A stretch of 64,000 nt of DNA from Anthoceros angustus (Eukaryota; Streptophyta; Anthocerotopsida; Anthocerotales; Anthocerotaceae), in the NCBI GenBank assembly GCA_010909165.1, contig MU008176.1, positions 48,501 to 112,500 of the forward strand, read 5' to 3'. The notes under the pieces were generated by a model. It did not search any database. It was not told where the DNA came from and saw only the letters and a list, made by a program, of their open reading frames with translations. The position numbers and the translations under genes are program-made. How positions within the stretch are numbered: position 1 is the stretch's first letter; each line of letters starts with the position of its first letter. This document shows positions 9,998 through 19,705 of this stretch, piece after piece.

Positions 9998-10303
9998 TTG
10001 AAAGCACAAGTGGTTTCTTTGAGTGCCCGCCGGAATAAGACCAGGACTGGAAATTTGTTGGAGGCTGGCCAACAAACACTAGATAACGCTTGGCAGTCTG
10101 GGGCGGATGTTAATGATGAAGAAACATATGGGAACGAGGACTCGAGGGCTTTGGTTGAAATCGACAATTTCGATGAGGAAGAACTTGAGCGGATACGAAA
10201 CTTGGCTGTAGTTTATGATTCGGTGTCAGCGCAAGCACCGGTTGAGTCACAAGTTAGCCCAGACGTGTTGAGGTTTGTAGCTATGAACTGTTGTATGTGC
10301 TAG
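9998..10303 (+). CDS. Acidic ORF of unknown function
   Basis: This is a 101-residue open frame beginning with a non-ATG codon, directly after the methyltransferase block. It is rich in Asp/Glu (DVNDEETYGNEDSRALVEID) and has a short helical stretch EEELERIRNLAV. No family recognised. It may be the C-terminal continuation of the methyltransferase protein. There is no independent evidence that it is a separate gene. Confidence 0.3.
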   Translation: MKAQVVSLSARRNKTRTGNLLEAGQQTLDNAWQSGADVNDEETYGNEDSRALVEIDNFDEEELERIRNLAVVYDSVSAQAPVESQVSPDVLRFVAMNCCMC

Positions 10304-10454
10304 TGGTCAATTTTGGCGGAACCTTAAACAGGGATGATCTCCAACTTGCTTGGAGACAGCCGTACCCATACCTAGTTCTTTTGTGTGATTACTAGGCCTT
10401 TTGTCAGTGTGAAAATGGATCAACGTACAAAACGCACTTCCTATGACCACTGAA

Positions 10455-10475
10455 GGCGCCGGCCGGCCAGCGCCC
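10455..10475. repeat. Fourth GC-rich palindrome
   Basis: GGCGCCGGCCGGCCAGCGCC followed by C is the same imperfect palindrome as the three copies at 8.7-8.9 kb. It lies about 150 bp beyond the last ORF of the IDGMDQ-type relic. Confidence 0.7.
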
Positions 10476-10616
10476 TTAACCCTTTCTTCCAGTTTTCTTT
10501 TTTCACAAACTGCGCATTCAGCTCTAGGAATCATTGTCCATGGTATGGGACACCTACAAACCCGAAAAAACACGGTTTTTGGAACCATGTGTTATTAGTG
10601 AAGGAGGTTTCGTTCA

Positions 10617-10648
10617 ACCAAAAGGGGGTTCAGAGATTCACCCCCTTC
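10617..10648. repeat. Hairpin with 8-9 bp arms
   Basis: AAAGGGGGT and ACCCCCTT face each other around a loop of about 10 bases (TCAGAGATTC). No poly-U tract or promoter is associated with it, so I do not call it a terminator. Confidence 0.55.
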
Positions 10649-10736
10649 ACTGAATAGCATGTTAAGAGCTCCCATGGGAGGAGAACCCGTCTCGGAAGGA
10701 CGAAGAACAGGGATGACTACACCGGAAGGAACCTTA

Positions 10737-10813
10737 CCTACCACTGTAGGTTAGATACCTACCACAGTAGGTGATAGACCTACCATGGTAGGAGAGATAC
10801 CTACTGGTGTAGG
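10737..10813. repeat. Four 14-bp palindromes at exact 21-bp spacing
   Basis: The palindromes are CCTACCACTGTAGG (10737), CCTACCACAGTAGG (10758), CCTACCATGGTAGG (10779) and CCTACTGGTGTAGG (10800). The starts are exactly 21 bp apart and the 7-bp spacers vary (TTAGATA, TGATAGA, AGAGATA). The core CTACC-NN-GGTAG recurs at 50.6, 51.0, 59.2 and 61.1 kb in unrelated sequence. Twenty-one bp is two DNA helical turns, which would put each site on the same face. Confidence 0.85.
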
Positions 10814-10869
10814 TCAGCAAGAGGAAGCAGCAAGTGAAGGGGCTGTGAAGGGAAGTGCAATGCCAAGGG

Positions 10870-10930
10870 AAGCAGCTTGATTCTAAAAAGATTCCCAGCT
10901 TGATTCTTCTTAGAATCAAGCTGAGATTCT
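10870..10930. repeat. Inverted repeat around AGCTTGATTC
   Basis: CAGCTTGATTCT occurs twice in direct orientation (near 10870 and 10898) and once inverted as TTAGAATCAAGCTG (10910-10923). The copy near 10898 and the inverted copy can form a stem of about 12 bp with a tiny loop. No function is evident. Confidence 0.55.
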
Positions 10931-11033
10931 TCAACACTTAGTTTTATTAGCACAAGGCTACCATAGTCTTTTGGAAAAAGTAAAATTTTCTATCACCAGA
11001 TTGTCTAAGAAGATCCTCCAGAAAAATACATTA

Positions 11034-11094
11034 ATGTAGTAAATATTACTATGCATTATGATAATATTTACTGCATTATAATATTTACTACAGT
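11034..11094. repeat. AT-rich inverted repeat
   Basis: TGTAGTAAATATTA and TAATATTTACTACA are perfect reverse complements about 30 bp apart, with a third TAATATTTACT inside the loop. The arms could be element termini or a cruciform-forming site. Confidence 0.7.
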
Positions 11095-11437
11095 GATACA
11101 TATGCAATTGTACAGATAAAAAAATTTGTTGAAAACAGCCTAACCTTTTTATGGGAGCCACTATCCAATGAAAAATGATAGGTCTCATGTGCCAAAATCA
11201 AACGCTCATCCTCTTTGGACAAGAAATAACACTCAAGGCCGTTCTCATCTACAATACCGCATAAAGGCAGCCTGAGCACAATGAAAAATCCCATGAAATA
11301 CGTTGATGACACGTGTAGCAACCCCGAGCCGACATACATTTTCGCATTAGGATGTGGTTGAACCCACGGACAAAAGACATAAACCCAACAGCAATACAAC
11401 AAAACGAGCATGAGGAAACTAGAAGGCTAAAAATCAT
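11088..11437 (-). pseudogene. Fragment of Crypton-like element protein
   Basis: On the minus strand, FMSFVRGFNHILMRKCMSAR and, in another frame, LLHVSSTYFMGFFIVLRLPL resemble the LMSFFRGFNRILMRKC ... NMFHGIFHGAQAALVA segment of the multi-exon element at 38.8-41.7 kb. Only this N-terminal piece is present, and a frame change separates its two halves. It is a dead fragment of a related family. Confidence 0.5.
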
Positions 11438-11924
11438 CTATGAATTTCTAGGCTGAATGTATGAATGAAAATGAAAAAAAATCAAAAATTAAAATTTAAA
11501 ATTATTGGAACAACCAGGTCTATTTATTCAAATTAAAAAATAATTATTTATAACCATTCACAAATAATATGGAATTTGAATAAATCATCATAAATGGACC
11601 TGGTTACGGCTGGCTTACAAATTCAGCCTAGAAAGATGACTGCGAAAGGAAATCCCCACCCAGTTTGCGCATATGGCACAGTCCTTTTCCATTGGCCCGG
11701 ACGCCAGTGCTGCTCGGAAAGCCACAAGACGAGAATCTTGCTTCGTGTGGTGCGAATGCCAGAAAGCACAAATCTTCCTTTCACCACTATGTTGCAACGT
11801 TGCCTGATAGGCTATCGGAGATGAAATTCATTCACGAACACAAGCCTCCTGCTGTTGCTGATGTTTTATCCTGGTTGGATAGGACTCGGAAATCTCGGGG
11901 CCCGGTTTTATCACATCGGGCCCG

Positions 11925-11930
11925 TATAAA
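11925..11930 (+). promoter_or_regulatory. TATA box of the first LHCII gene
   Basis: CGTATAAAGTGG contains a TATAAA 109 bp before the ATG at 12039, a normal distance for plant LHC genes. It follows a GGGCCC-bounded segment (11899-11923). No experimental start site is available. Confidence 0.55.
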
Positions 11931-12038
11931 GTGGATGCCCATCCCTTCAAATTGCAGTACACTTGTTGCCTTGTACCCCGGCTCTCCCCCTCCCTTCCAC
12001 TGCCATCCCCGTGTCCGCTCCCTTCGAGCAACGCAGCC

Positions 12039-12931
12039 ATGGCCGCCGCTACAGCGTGCGCATCCAGCGTCGCCCTGGCAGGGCAGAGCGTCTTCAGGCA
12101 GCGCAACGAGATCCTGGAAGCGGCCGGCGCCGGCGAGGCGAGGCTGCAGATGAGGAAATCGGCCGGATCCAGCTCAAGCATTTGGTGGGTTTGCTTCCTC
12201 GGTCTCGGTTTGATAGAAATCTCGTTTTGGGCGATAGTGTGATTGCCAATGCTGACCGGCATTGCTTCCGTCTGTGCAGGTATGGTGCTGACCGCCCTCT
12301 GTGGCTGGGACCCTTTTCTGGCGAGACTCCATCTTACCTGAAGGGAGAGTTCCCAGGCGACTACGGCTGGGACACTGCCGGATTGTCTGCCGATCCCGAG
12401 ACATTCGCCAGGAACCGGGAGCTGGAGGTGATTCATGCTCGGTGGGCGATGCTGGGAACGTTGGGCTGCGTCACCCCCGAGCTTCTGGCCAGGAACGGGG
12501 TCTCCTTCGGCGAGTCCGTTTGGTTCAAGGCTGGGTCTCAGATCTTCGCTGAGGGCGGGCTGGATTATCTGGGGAACCCGAGCCTGGTTCACGCTCAGAG
12601 CATTCTGGCCATCTGGGCTACCCAAGTGATCCTCATGGGAGCTGTGGAGGCTTACCGTGTGGCTGGAGGACCGTTGGGTGAGGTGAGCGATCCCCTGTAC
12701 CCCGGAGGCTCGTTCGACCCCTTGGGTCTGGCCGACGACCCCGACACCTTCGCTGAGCTCAAGGTGAAGGAGCTGAAGAACGGGCGGCTGGCCATGTTCT
12801 CCATGTTCGGCTTCTACGTCCAGGCCATCGTCACTGGAAAGGGCCCCATCGAGAACCTTTCCGATCACTTGGCTGATCCCAGTGTGAACAATGCCTGGGC
12901 ATATGCCACCAACTTCACCCCCGGCGCTTAG
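12039..12931 (+). CDS. LHCII chlorophyll a/b-binding protein, one intron
   Basis: The CDS is join(12039..12184, 12280..12931) and encodes 265 residues. The product binds chlorophyll a/b and carotenoids in the thylakoid membrane and forms the major trimeric photosystem II antenna. The first ~45 residues are a chloroplast transit peptide ([19 protein letters not shown]...RKSAG). The mature start carries the WYxxxR trimerisation motif (WYGADR). Helix B holds [13 protein letters not shown] and helix A holds [12 protein letters not shown], with the Glu/Arg pairs and chlorophyll ligands expected. The 95-bp GT-AG intron splits the Trp codon of [10 protein letters not shown]. The other copies in this window lack it. 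The start is chosen because the TATA box is upstream and all copies share it. The C-terminus [13 protein letters not shown] is typical and complete. Confidence 0.95.
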
Positions 12932-13944
12932 GTGTCGGGCTGTCCTGTTGTTCTCCTGGCTGCCTACCACCAGTATCAGGGCTGCCAGTTGTACATTACG
13001 TGCTCTTTGAATGGAAATCTACTAGATTGTGTTCTGTGCCTTGACGATCATTCTGTGCAACAAGCAAAAACACATACGAGAAGGTGGTCATGTTGCTTTG
13101 TCCTAGTCCTGTCTCGCGCAGACCTTATTGGTGTCACTCTTCGGCTGCATACTGATGAAACTCTTCTTTGACTCGCTATAGTGTAGAGGGCCTACCTTTA
13201 TGTCGGCTACTGGTCCTTGATCCCGAGGCAGTCAGTTGTTTGACTGTCATACATCAGTGAAAGCACGATCATTCAAGGAGGGCGTGATGTGAGGCTTGCA
13301 AAGTGAAGGCTACCTCAATGGAATGTTCCTGAGCAACGTTCTTATGTTGATGAGAACTCCCTTCCCACTACGATTCGTTCAGGCTTGCTGAATGCCATTA
13401 TCCTTCACAAATGTTTCTCCAAATTCAATGCCACAGTGTCTGCTGTGCCAACACATTTTGGAAACCTGTTGAGTTTCCTTCTCCAGAGGTTTCCGAAATG
13501 TGCAAGGGACAGATTTCTGTGACCGCAGACTTGATTTCTGTAACCACTCCTTCGCCCTTTTTGATCGAACGCCCTTTCACATATGGCTTCAAGGCTTGAA
13601 GTGTGCACTACAAGTTTGTCTTCGTGGCCTACCATTTGGACAGCACATGTGTAAAAAGAGAATCTGCCATTAAATTTGAGTCAGTCGAGAGACGGACATG
13701 GGCACCAAATGGCTCCGGACGTCGCTGCCTCTCTCAGTTCCAGTGGAACTGGCAAGGACCACAAGGAAGCTGCAGGTCCGCTGACCCCACGATTTTTTCA
13801 CAACCAAGCTGGAGAAGACCAACAAGACGAAAGAATTTACCGTTACTGTACGTCGGATCAAAGGATAACACATGGCGATATATGCGCTTGCAGTACTGAA
13901 TGCTGATAAGAGTGGGCGCCCATCTCATCAACTGCAGATTGAGC
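12932..13944. other. LHCII 3' flank and intergenic DNA, no gene
   Basis: The sequence after the stop (GCTGCCAGTTGTACATTACG...) is a diverged relative of the 3' flank of the 14115 gene, and the part from about 13850 on matches the promoter blocks of the later copies. The two LHCII units therefore come from an older tandem duplication. Short open frames here have no domain. Confidence 0.6.
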
Positions 13945-13945
13945 A

Positions 13946-13954
13946 GCCAATGAG
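13946..13954 (+). promoter_or_regulatory. CCAAT box in LHCII promoter block
   Basis: GCCAATGAG lies about 165 bp upstream of the ATG at 14115 and recurs at the same relative place before the copies at 16121 (15955-15963) and 22624 (22447-22455). It is followed in each by a GAGAGAGGA segment and GCCGCGTGGCTCAC. Conservation among the three promoters supports a shared regulatory role. CCAAT elements are common in light-regulated LHC promoters. Confidence 0.5.
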
Positions 13955-14114
13955 GTGGTGGAGAGAGGAGCAAGCCCGGTTCCCTGCCGCGTGGCTCACT
14001 TTGGCGAGCCAGCCTACAAAGCATCCAGGACCAGCCCATTTACTCAACGCTTGCGTCCTCCGCTCTTCATCTCTCCTCTATCTGTTGCTTCTTGCACTGT
14101 TAAGCTCCAGAGCC

Positions 14115-14918
14115 ATGGCTGCGACAGCCACAGCATGCGCCTCCAGTTCTGCCCTCGCAGGGCAGACTGTCTTCAAGCAGCGCAGCGAGATCTTGAATGC
14201 CGCAGGCAGCGCTGAGTCCAGGCTGCAGATGAGGAAGTCGGCTGCCAGCTCCAGCTCCAGCATCTGGTACGGTGCCGACCGGCCTCTGTGGCTGGGACCC
14301 TTTTCTGGCGAGACTCCATCTTACCTGAAGGGAGAGTTCCCGGGCGACTACGGCTGGGACACTGCAGGATTGTCCGCCGATCCCGAGACATTCGCCAGGA
14401 ACCGTGAGCTGGAGGTGATTCATGCTCGGTGGGCGATGCTGGGAACACTGGGTTGCGTCACCCCCGAGCTTCTGGCCAGGAACGGGGTCTCCTTCGGCGA
14501 GTCCGTGTGGTTCAAGGCTGGGTCTCAGATCTTCGCTGAGGGCGGGCTGGATTATCTGGGGAACCCGAGCCTGGTTCACGCTCAGAGCATTCTGGCAATC
14601 TGGGCTACCCAAGTGATCCTCATGGGAGCTGTGGAGGCTTACCGTGTGGCTGGAGGACCGTTGGGTGAGGTGAGCGATCCCCTGTACCCCGGAGGCTCGT
14701 TCGACCCCTTGGGTCTGGCTGACGATCCCGACACCTTCGCTGAGCTCAAGGTGAAGGAGCTGAAGAATGGGCGGCTGGCTATGTTCTCCATGTTCGGCTT
14801 CTACGTCCAGGCCATCGTCACTGGAAAGGGCCCCATCGAGAACCTTTCTGACCACTTGGCTGATCCGACTGTCAACAATGCTTGGGCTTATGCCACCAAC
14901 TTCACCCCCGGCGCTTAA
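14115..14918 (+). CDS. LHCII chlorophyll a/b-binding protein, intronless
   Basis: This is a single uninterrupted frame of 267 residues, nearly identical in the mature part to the 12039 product. It has the transit peptide [20 protein letters not shown], then the WYGADR trimer motif, three membrane helices with [13 protein letters not shown] and [12 protein letters not shown], and the C-terminus FTPGA. The ATG at 14115 is chosen over upstream in-frame ATGs because it is the conserved start and has a good GCCATGG context. It has no intron where the 12039 copy has one. The promoter carries the CCAAT box at 13946. It acts in the thylakoid as the photosystem II antenna. No lesions are visible. Confidence 0.95.
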   Translation: MAATATACASSSALAGQTVFKQRSEILNAAGSAESRLQMRKSAASSSSSIWYGADRPLWLGPFSGETPSYLKGEFPGDYGWDTAGLSADPETFARNRELEVIHARWAMLGTLGCVTPELLARNGVSFGESVWFKAGSQIFAEGGLDYLGNPSLVHAQSILAIWATQVILMGAVEAYRVAGGPLGEVSDPLYPGGSFDPLGLADDPDTFAELKVKELKNGRLAMFSMFGFYVQAIVTGKGPIENLSDHLADPTVNNAWAYATNFTPGA

Positions 14919-16120
14919 GTGTAGGGCTCTTTTGTTCTCCGGATCATCTCGTTCTCTTGGCAGTTACCACCATGATCATGAGCTGCCAATTGTACACTAC
15001 GTACTCACTGAAAGGAAACTTGCCGGATTGTGTTCTGTGTATGTTCTTTGAAGGACCCTTTGTGCAGCAAACGAGAAGAACAGCATGTAACTTGCTAGAA
15101 CCTACAAGGCTTTTACTTCCATGTAAGCTACCGGTCCTGTTGTCAGTTGTAAGCAGAGATGTGAGGCTTACAAAGGAAAAGCGAGCTCCATGGAATGTTC
15201 CTGAACCACCTTCTTATGTTGCTGAAAATTGCGTGCTGGCTACCGGTCGTTGAGGCTTGTTGAATGGCATGATCGTTCACATACGTTGCTCCGAATCCAA
15301 TGTCATAAAGTCTTCTGTGGCAGCACATTTTGGAAACCTCTTGCGCTTCCCTTCTCCACAGGTTGTCAACATGTGGAAGGGACAGATGAATTCTGTAACC
15401 ACGGGCAATCTTTCTCGAACAACTCCTTGACCCCTTCTTGATCGAAGGCCCTGTTACATACATACAGCTTGAAGTGTGCACCACAAGTTGTCTTCGGGGC
15501 CTACTATCGGGTGCGCAGCACATGTGAAAATGCGGAATGAGAATCTGCATCTGCCCCTCGGTTTCAGACTTTCAGTTCCAGCAACCAGAACGTGGAACTC
15601 GCAACCACCACTAGGAAGCTGCAGGTCTGCTGACCCCACAAAAAATTCGCAAGCCCTTGAAAGCCTGGCCGCTTGTAGGCTGGTATGCAGCCATCTGCAT
15701 GGACCCCGCACGTCGCCCGGGAATATAGCTTCTGCAATCCATTGCAATCCCTATGGGCGCTACGATGTGTCAGTGCACTGTGCACATGCCAACCTGGAGA
15801 AGACCAAGAGCGGCGATACGAAAGGATTCACCACTGTCCCGTTACTGTACGTCGGATCAAAGGATAACACATGGCGATATATGCGCTTGCAGTGCGCTGA
15901 ATGCTCCTTATCTGAATGAGAGCGGGCGCCTGTCTCATCAGCTCCACATTGTTGAGCCAATGAGATGCTGGAGAGAGGATCAAGCCCGGTTCCTTGCCGC
16001 GTGGCTCACCTCGGCAAACCAGCCTACAAAGCATCCAGCGCAAGCCTGTTCACGAGACCTGCTTCCTCCGCTCTTCATCTCTCTCTATCTGTTGCTTCTT
16101 GCACTGTTAAGCTCTGAGCC
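14919..16120 (+). other. 3' flank of LHCII copy 2 plus promoter block of copy 3
   Basis: 14919-15480 (block D) is the 3' flank of the intact gene, and 15480-16120 (block U) is the promoter side of the next copy. Pieces of both recur at 18118-18836, 19696-19849, 20943-21178 and 21970-22620 with almost perfect identity. No protein-coding gene is supported here. The CCAAT motif is at 15955. Confidence 0.65.
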
Positions 16121-17034
16121 ATGGCCGCCACAGCCACAGCATGCCTCCAGCTCTGCCCTGGCAGGGCAGACCGTCTTCAAGCAGCGCAGCGAGATCCTGG
16201 ATGCTGCTGGCAGCGAGTCCAAGCTCCAGAGCCATGGCCGCCACAGCCACAGCATGCGCCTCCAGCTCTGCCCTGGCAGGGCAGACCGTCTTCAAGCAGC
16301 GCAGCGAGATCCTGATGCTGCTGGCAGCGAGTCCAAGCTCCAGATGAGGAAGTCGCGGTCGGCTGCCAGCTCCAGCTCCAGCATCTGGTACGGTGCCGAC
16401 CGGCCCCTGTGGCTGGGACCCTTTCTGGCGAGACTCCATCTTACCTGAAGGGAGAGTTCCCAGGCGACTACGGCTGGGACACTGCAGGATTGTCTGCCGA
16501 TCCCGAGACATTCGCCAGGAACCGGGAGCTGGAGGTGATTCATGCTCGGTGGGCGATGCTGGGAACACTGGGTTGCGTCACCCCGAGCTTCTGGCCAGGA
16601 ACGGGGTCTCCTTCGGCGAGTCCGTGTGGTTCAAGGCTGGGTCTCAGATCTTCGCTGAGGGCGGGCTGGATTATCTGGGGAACCTGAGCCTGGTTCACGC
16701 TCAGAGCATTCTGGCAATCTGGGCTACCCAAGTGATCCTCATGGGAGCTGTGGAGGCTTACCGTGTGGCTGGAGGACCGTTGGGTGAGGTGAGCGATCCC
16801 TGTACCCCGGAGGCTCGTTCGACCCTTGGGTCTGGCTGACGACCCCGACACCTTCGCTGAGCTCAAGGTGAAGGAGCTCAAGAACGGACGCCTTGCCATG
16901 TTCTCCATGTTCGGCTTCTACGTCCAGGCCATCGTCACTGGAAAGGGCCCCATCGAGAACCTTTCTGATCACTTGGCTGATCCCAGTGTGAACAACGCCT
17001 GGGCTTATGCCACCAACTTCACCCCGGCGCTTAA
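16121..17034 (+). pseudogene. LHCII pseudogene with duplicated 5' end
   Basis: The start region is present twice, with ATGs at 16121 and 16234. The 113-bp duplication joins coding sequence to upstream sequence at a shared AAGCTCCAGA. The rest follows the intact LHCII gene but lacks single bases at several points: two bases near 16144 (ATGCCTCC for ATGCGCCTCC), one G near 16315, one T in a run near 16425, one C in runs near 16582, 16799, 16827 and 17024. Nearly all are one-base losses in homopolymers. No frame spans the gene, so no full product is possible as written. Part or all of the damage could be consensus error. Confidence 0.85.
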
Positions 17035-17696
17035 GTGTCGCCTTTGTTCTTCCAAATTGTTTCCTCATGGTAGCTTACCACCACCATGATCTGCAGAGCT
17101 GCCATGTAATTCTACGTTCCGTGCTCATTGAACAGAATCAAATCTGCTTTGCGATGTTGTCTGATTTATTTATGACTACACCATGTGCAGTGTGCACCAA
17201 ACAAAATCACATAAGAGATGATCGTCGTGTTCTCATCTTGTTCCCTAAGCTTGCAATCCTTCTGGATTCTTCGTTGATAAAATTGATGTGGTGGACATTG
17301 CGTCGGATTTCGTTGGATCTCTTTCTCCAGGATATTTCCCTACTTTTGGAAATTACAGATTGGACTTCAGTGGACATCATACTTGCTAATGCCTCTCTAC
17401 TGATCATAGAAGGCTGAGGAAGATTGAAGGTGAGGTGGTTTGCGCTTGCAGACATCGTCAATGCCAGAAACAAGAATCTGTCACTTTGCTGGCTCCAGCA
17501 CGGGAAATAGCTTCGTTTACTAACCAATGTGTGCTACATAGGTACATAGTACTAGATATGCTTCTGAATGGCGTTTAAACTTTAATGCTTTTTACGTACC
17601 TCTGTCTTCTCAGTCTTCCATGACGAAAATTCCGTGCTTAAGTGGATTTTAATATACTTCTTTCCTTCACTCTTCTATGATGTCCACGCATTCGGC
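17035..17696. repeat. 3' flank block of LHCII copy 3
   Basis: This block (CTTCCAAATTGTTTCCTCATGG..., then GTGCACCAAACAAAATCAC...) is repeated after the fourth LHCII copy (23433-24099), and its second half recurs at 21168-21662. No gene is visible. Confidence 0.7.
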
Positions 17697-18118
17697 GTTC
17701 TTATAAATGTGTGTCCAAATGGCTTAGGTAGTGTCCTAAAGGGAGTGGATGCCCTTTGTGCAAATAGCTTAGGTACACCATGGTGCAAGTCCTGAACTTA
17801 CATCGGTACTTAGATGGGGTGCTTAAAGGGAGTGGATGCCCTTGGTGTCATCTATGCCCAAAGGGAGTGGATGCCCTTGGTACAAGTAGCTTAGACACAC
17901 CATGGTACAAGTCCTGAGCTTACATCGGTACTTAGATGGGGTGCCTAAAGGGAGTGGATGCCCTTAGTGTAAGTAGGAAAAACCATGGTACAAGTTGTTA
18001 AGTACCAAGTCCCATATGGAAATCCGTCCTTAGTTGACTTAAATAAAATTCTTCTTATTCTTCTTCTTCATACCGTAGGGCCCAAAAGCGCACATACAAG
18101 TGTCTCGACTTCGTAAGT
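17697..18118 (+). repeat. Dispersed repeat R, copy 1
   Basis: The repeat starts TTCTTATAAATGTGTGTCC and contains four near-copies of AAAGGGAGTGGATGCCCTT, spaced by segments with GTACTTAGATGGGGTGC and CACCATGGTRCAAGTCC. It ends with AATAAAATTCTTCTTATTC and GTCTCGACTTCGTAAGTG. Further copies follow the LHCII units at 19839-20204, 21663-21978 and 24100-24529, and an inverted shorter copy is at 415-640. The AATAAA-containing end and lack of coding sequence suggest an LTR or a non-autonomous short element. Confidence 0.75.
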
Positions 18119-18838
18119 GTAGGGCTCTTTGTTCTTCCAAATTGTTTCCTCATGGTAGCTTACCACCACCATGATCTGCAGAGCTGCCAATTGTACACTA
18201 CGTACTCACTGAAAGGAAACTTGCCGGATTGTGTTCTGTGTATGTTCTTTGAAGGACCTTTGTGCAGCAAACGAGAAGAACAGCATGTAACTTGCTAGAA
18301 CCTACAAGGCTTTTTACTTCCATGTAAGCTACCGGTCCTGTTGTCAGTTGTAAGCAGAGATGTGAGGCTTACAAAGGAAAAGCGAGCTCCATGGAATGTT
18401 CCTGAACCACCTTCTTATGTTGCTGAAAATTGCGTGCTGGCTACCGGTCGTTGAGGCTTGTTGAATGGCATGATCGTTCACATACGTTGCTCCGAATCCA
18501 ATGTCATAAAGTCTTCTGTGGCAGCACATTTTGGAAACCTCTTGCGCTTCCCTTCTCCACAGGTTGTCAACATGTGGAAGGGACAGATGAATTCTGTAAC
18601 CACGGGCAATCTTTTCTCGAACAACTCCTTGACCCCTTCTTGATCGAAGGCCCCTGTTACATACATACAGCTTGAAGTGTGCACCACAAGTTGTCTTCGG
18701 GGCCTACTATCGGGTGCGCAGCACATGTGAAAATGCGGAATGAGAATCTGCATCTGCCCCTCGGTTTCAGACTTTCAGTTCCAGCAACCAGAACGTGGAA
18801 CTCGCAACCACCACTAGGAAGCTGCAGGTCTGCTGATC
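18118..18838 (+). repeat. Rearranged copy of LHCII 3'-flank and promoter blocks
   Basis: The sequence starts like the 3' flank of copy 3 (CTTCCAAATTGTTTCC), switches to the 3' flank of copy 2 at GAGCTGCCA, follows it to 15480 and then the beginning of the promoter block to GGTCTGCTGA, where it switches into an LHCII 3' end. Differences from 14981-15634 are almost only homopolymer lengths. Confidence 0.75.
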
Positions 18839-18895
18839 CCAGTGTGAACAACGCCTGGGCTTATGCCACCAACTTCACCCCGGCGCTTAAGTGTA
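18834..18895 (+). pseudogene. Isolated LHCII 3' end
   Basis: Fifty-odd bases encode [18 protein letters not shown], the last residues of the LHCII protein, and carry the same one-base C loss as copy 3. The piece is attached directly to promoter-block sequence on its left and to block C on its right. It is too short to be a gene. Confidence 0.85.
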
Positions 18896-19705
18896 GTATG
18901 AGCTCACCTAAAACACCTCAACCCCTGGTCAGCAGTGACCGGCTCTGTACAACCATGGAAGGCCTTTGCTTTGAAATTGAATCCATGAGTTCATAGCCGT
19001 TGGAGGAAAAGATGGCGAAACTGGCAAAAGAGAGACGCTTCAAACTCCCAGCGCTCCCTTGAGACAAGTTTGCTCTCCTCATTTCTGCTGTGAGGGACGG
19101 ATGCTCTGTGCTGTGTGCCTCCTTGCCGTATGCGAAGAGATCCTGTGGTGTGCGGCGTTGACGGCTTTCACTCGCTCCTCTTTGGTGTCGGAGTTTTGAG
19201 CTGGAAGTATTTTTCTGCCTGGTGAAGGATGGAGCAAGAACGGCATCCTTCGCTGTTTGGACAAGCATCAGCATTCAGGAGAGCCTGATGCTGCGCAGTG
19301 GTGTAGAAAGTGCTCGTGGTTTGAGGCCGCAGGAGGAGGATTTTTTCCTCCGCTCCTGTCGCTTGGCTTTTGGCGAGAGAATGTTCGCAGGATTTGGATT
19401 CAGCGCCGGGCGGAGATTCCAGATTAGGTTTTTGTTTCTTGTTGCTCGCTGAGAGTGTAGCTCGTAGTGAGCTGGAGTCTTGGCGTTGCAACGTCAAGTC
19501 TTGGGCTGGCGGACCTGAATTGTTACCGCTCTGGATTGTCAATCTTGCCAAAAGCCTGTAGGCTTTTTTACACTTTTGTAACAAGGTACTTGTTTTGGTG
19601 AGCTTCATGTTGCTTAGCCTCGCACGTCAATTTGTGTTGTTTTCTTGTTGAATTACTACTCGTCCCCCGTAGTTCATCCTTGAGCAGTGCTGCGGAGACT
19701 TCGCT
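18886..19705 (+). repeat. Block C, copy 1
   Basis: This is an 0.8-kb block starting GTAGTATGAGCTCACC and ending at CGCTGTTCTCCGG. It recurs at 20196-20952 and 24521-25362. The last copy runs on into the peptidoglycan-binding-like gene at 25443, so block C is probably that gene's promoter and first exon. Open frames within (for example 19222-19452) differ between copies through homopolymer changes, and none is convincing as a protein. Confidence 0.7.

Larger units (their letters stand above)
7860..10303 (+). mobile_element. Relic of an IDGMDQ-type mobile element with a DNA methyltransferase fragment
   Basis: Several plus-strand reading blocks follow one another: a Cys-containing N-terminal block (7860-8213), a block with a C-x2-C centre (about 8350-8544) ending at a consensus splice donor, a block with the IDGMDQKKTEIPH signature (9287-9491), an N4/N6-type methyltransferase block (9481-9960) and a terminal ORF (9998-10303). 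The first three resemble a family of uncharacterised transposon-associated proteins in plants and animals that have an N-terminal Cys block, a mid-region and a DGMDQ motif. I cannot assign the Pfam name with certainty. Termini and target duplications were not found. The methyltransferase may belong to the element or be a neighbour joined by rearrangement. Confidence 0.6.

Noticed and set aside
10617-10648. Rho-independent terminator
   Set aside because: A GC-rich hairpin is present but there is no T tract, and the sequence is nuclear eukaryotic DNA.
10737-10813. CRISPR-like array from regularly spaced repeats
   Set aside because: The repeats are 14-bp palindromes with 7-bp spacers, far too short for CRISPR, and the DNA is from a eukaryotic nucleus.
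11828-12970. 380-residue minus-strand ORF over the first LHCII gene
   Set aside because: It is the antisense shadow of a highly biased, GC-rich plus-strand gene whose protein is unmistakable; a similar antisense ORF exists over each LHCII copy.
14100-14855. 251-residue minus-strand ORF over the second LHCII gene
   Set aside because: Same antisense-shadow explanation; its residues have no domain and follow the third-position bias of the LHCII gene.
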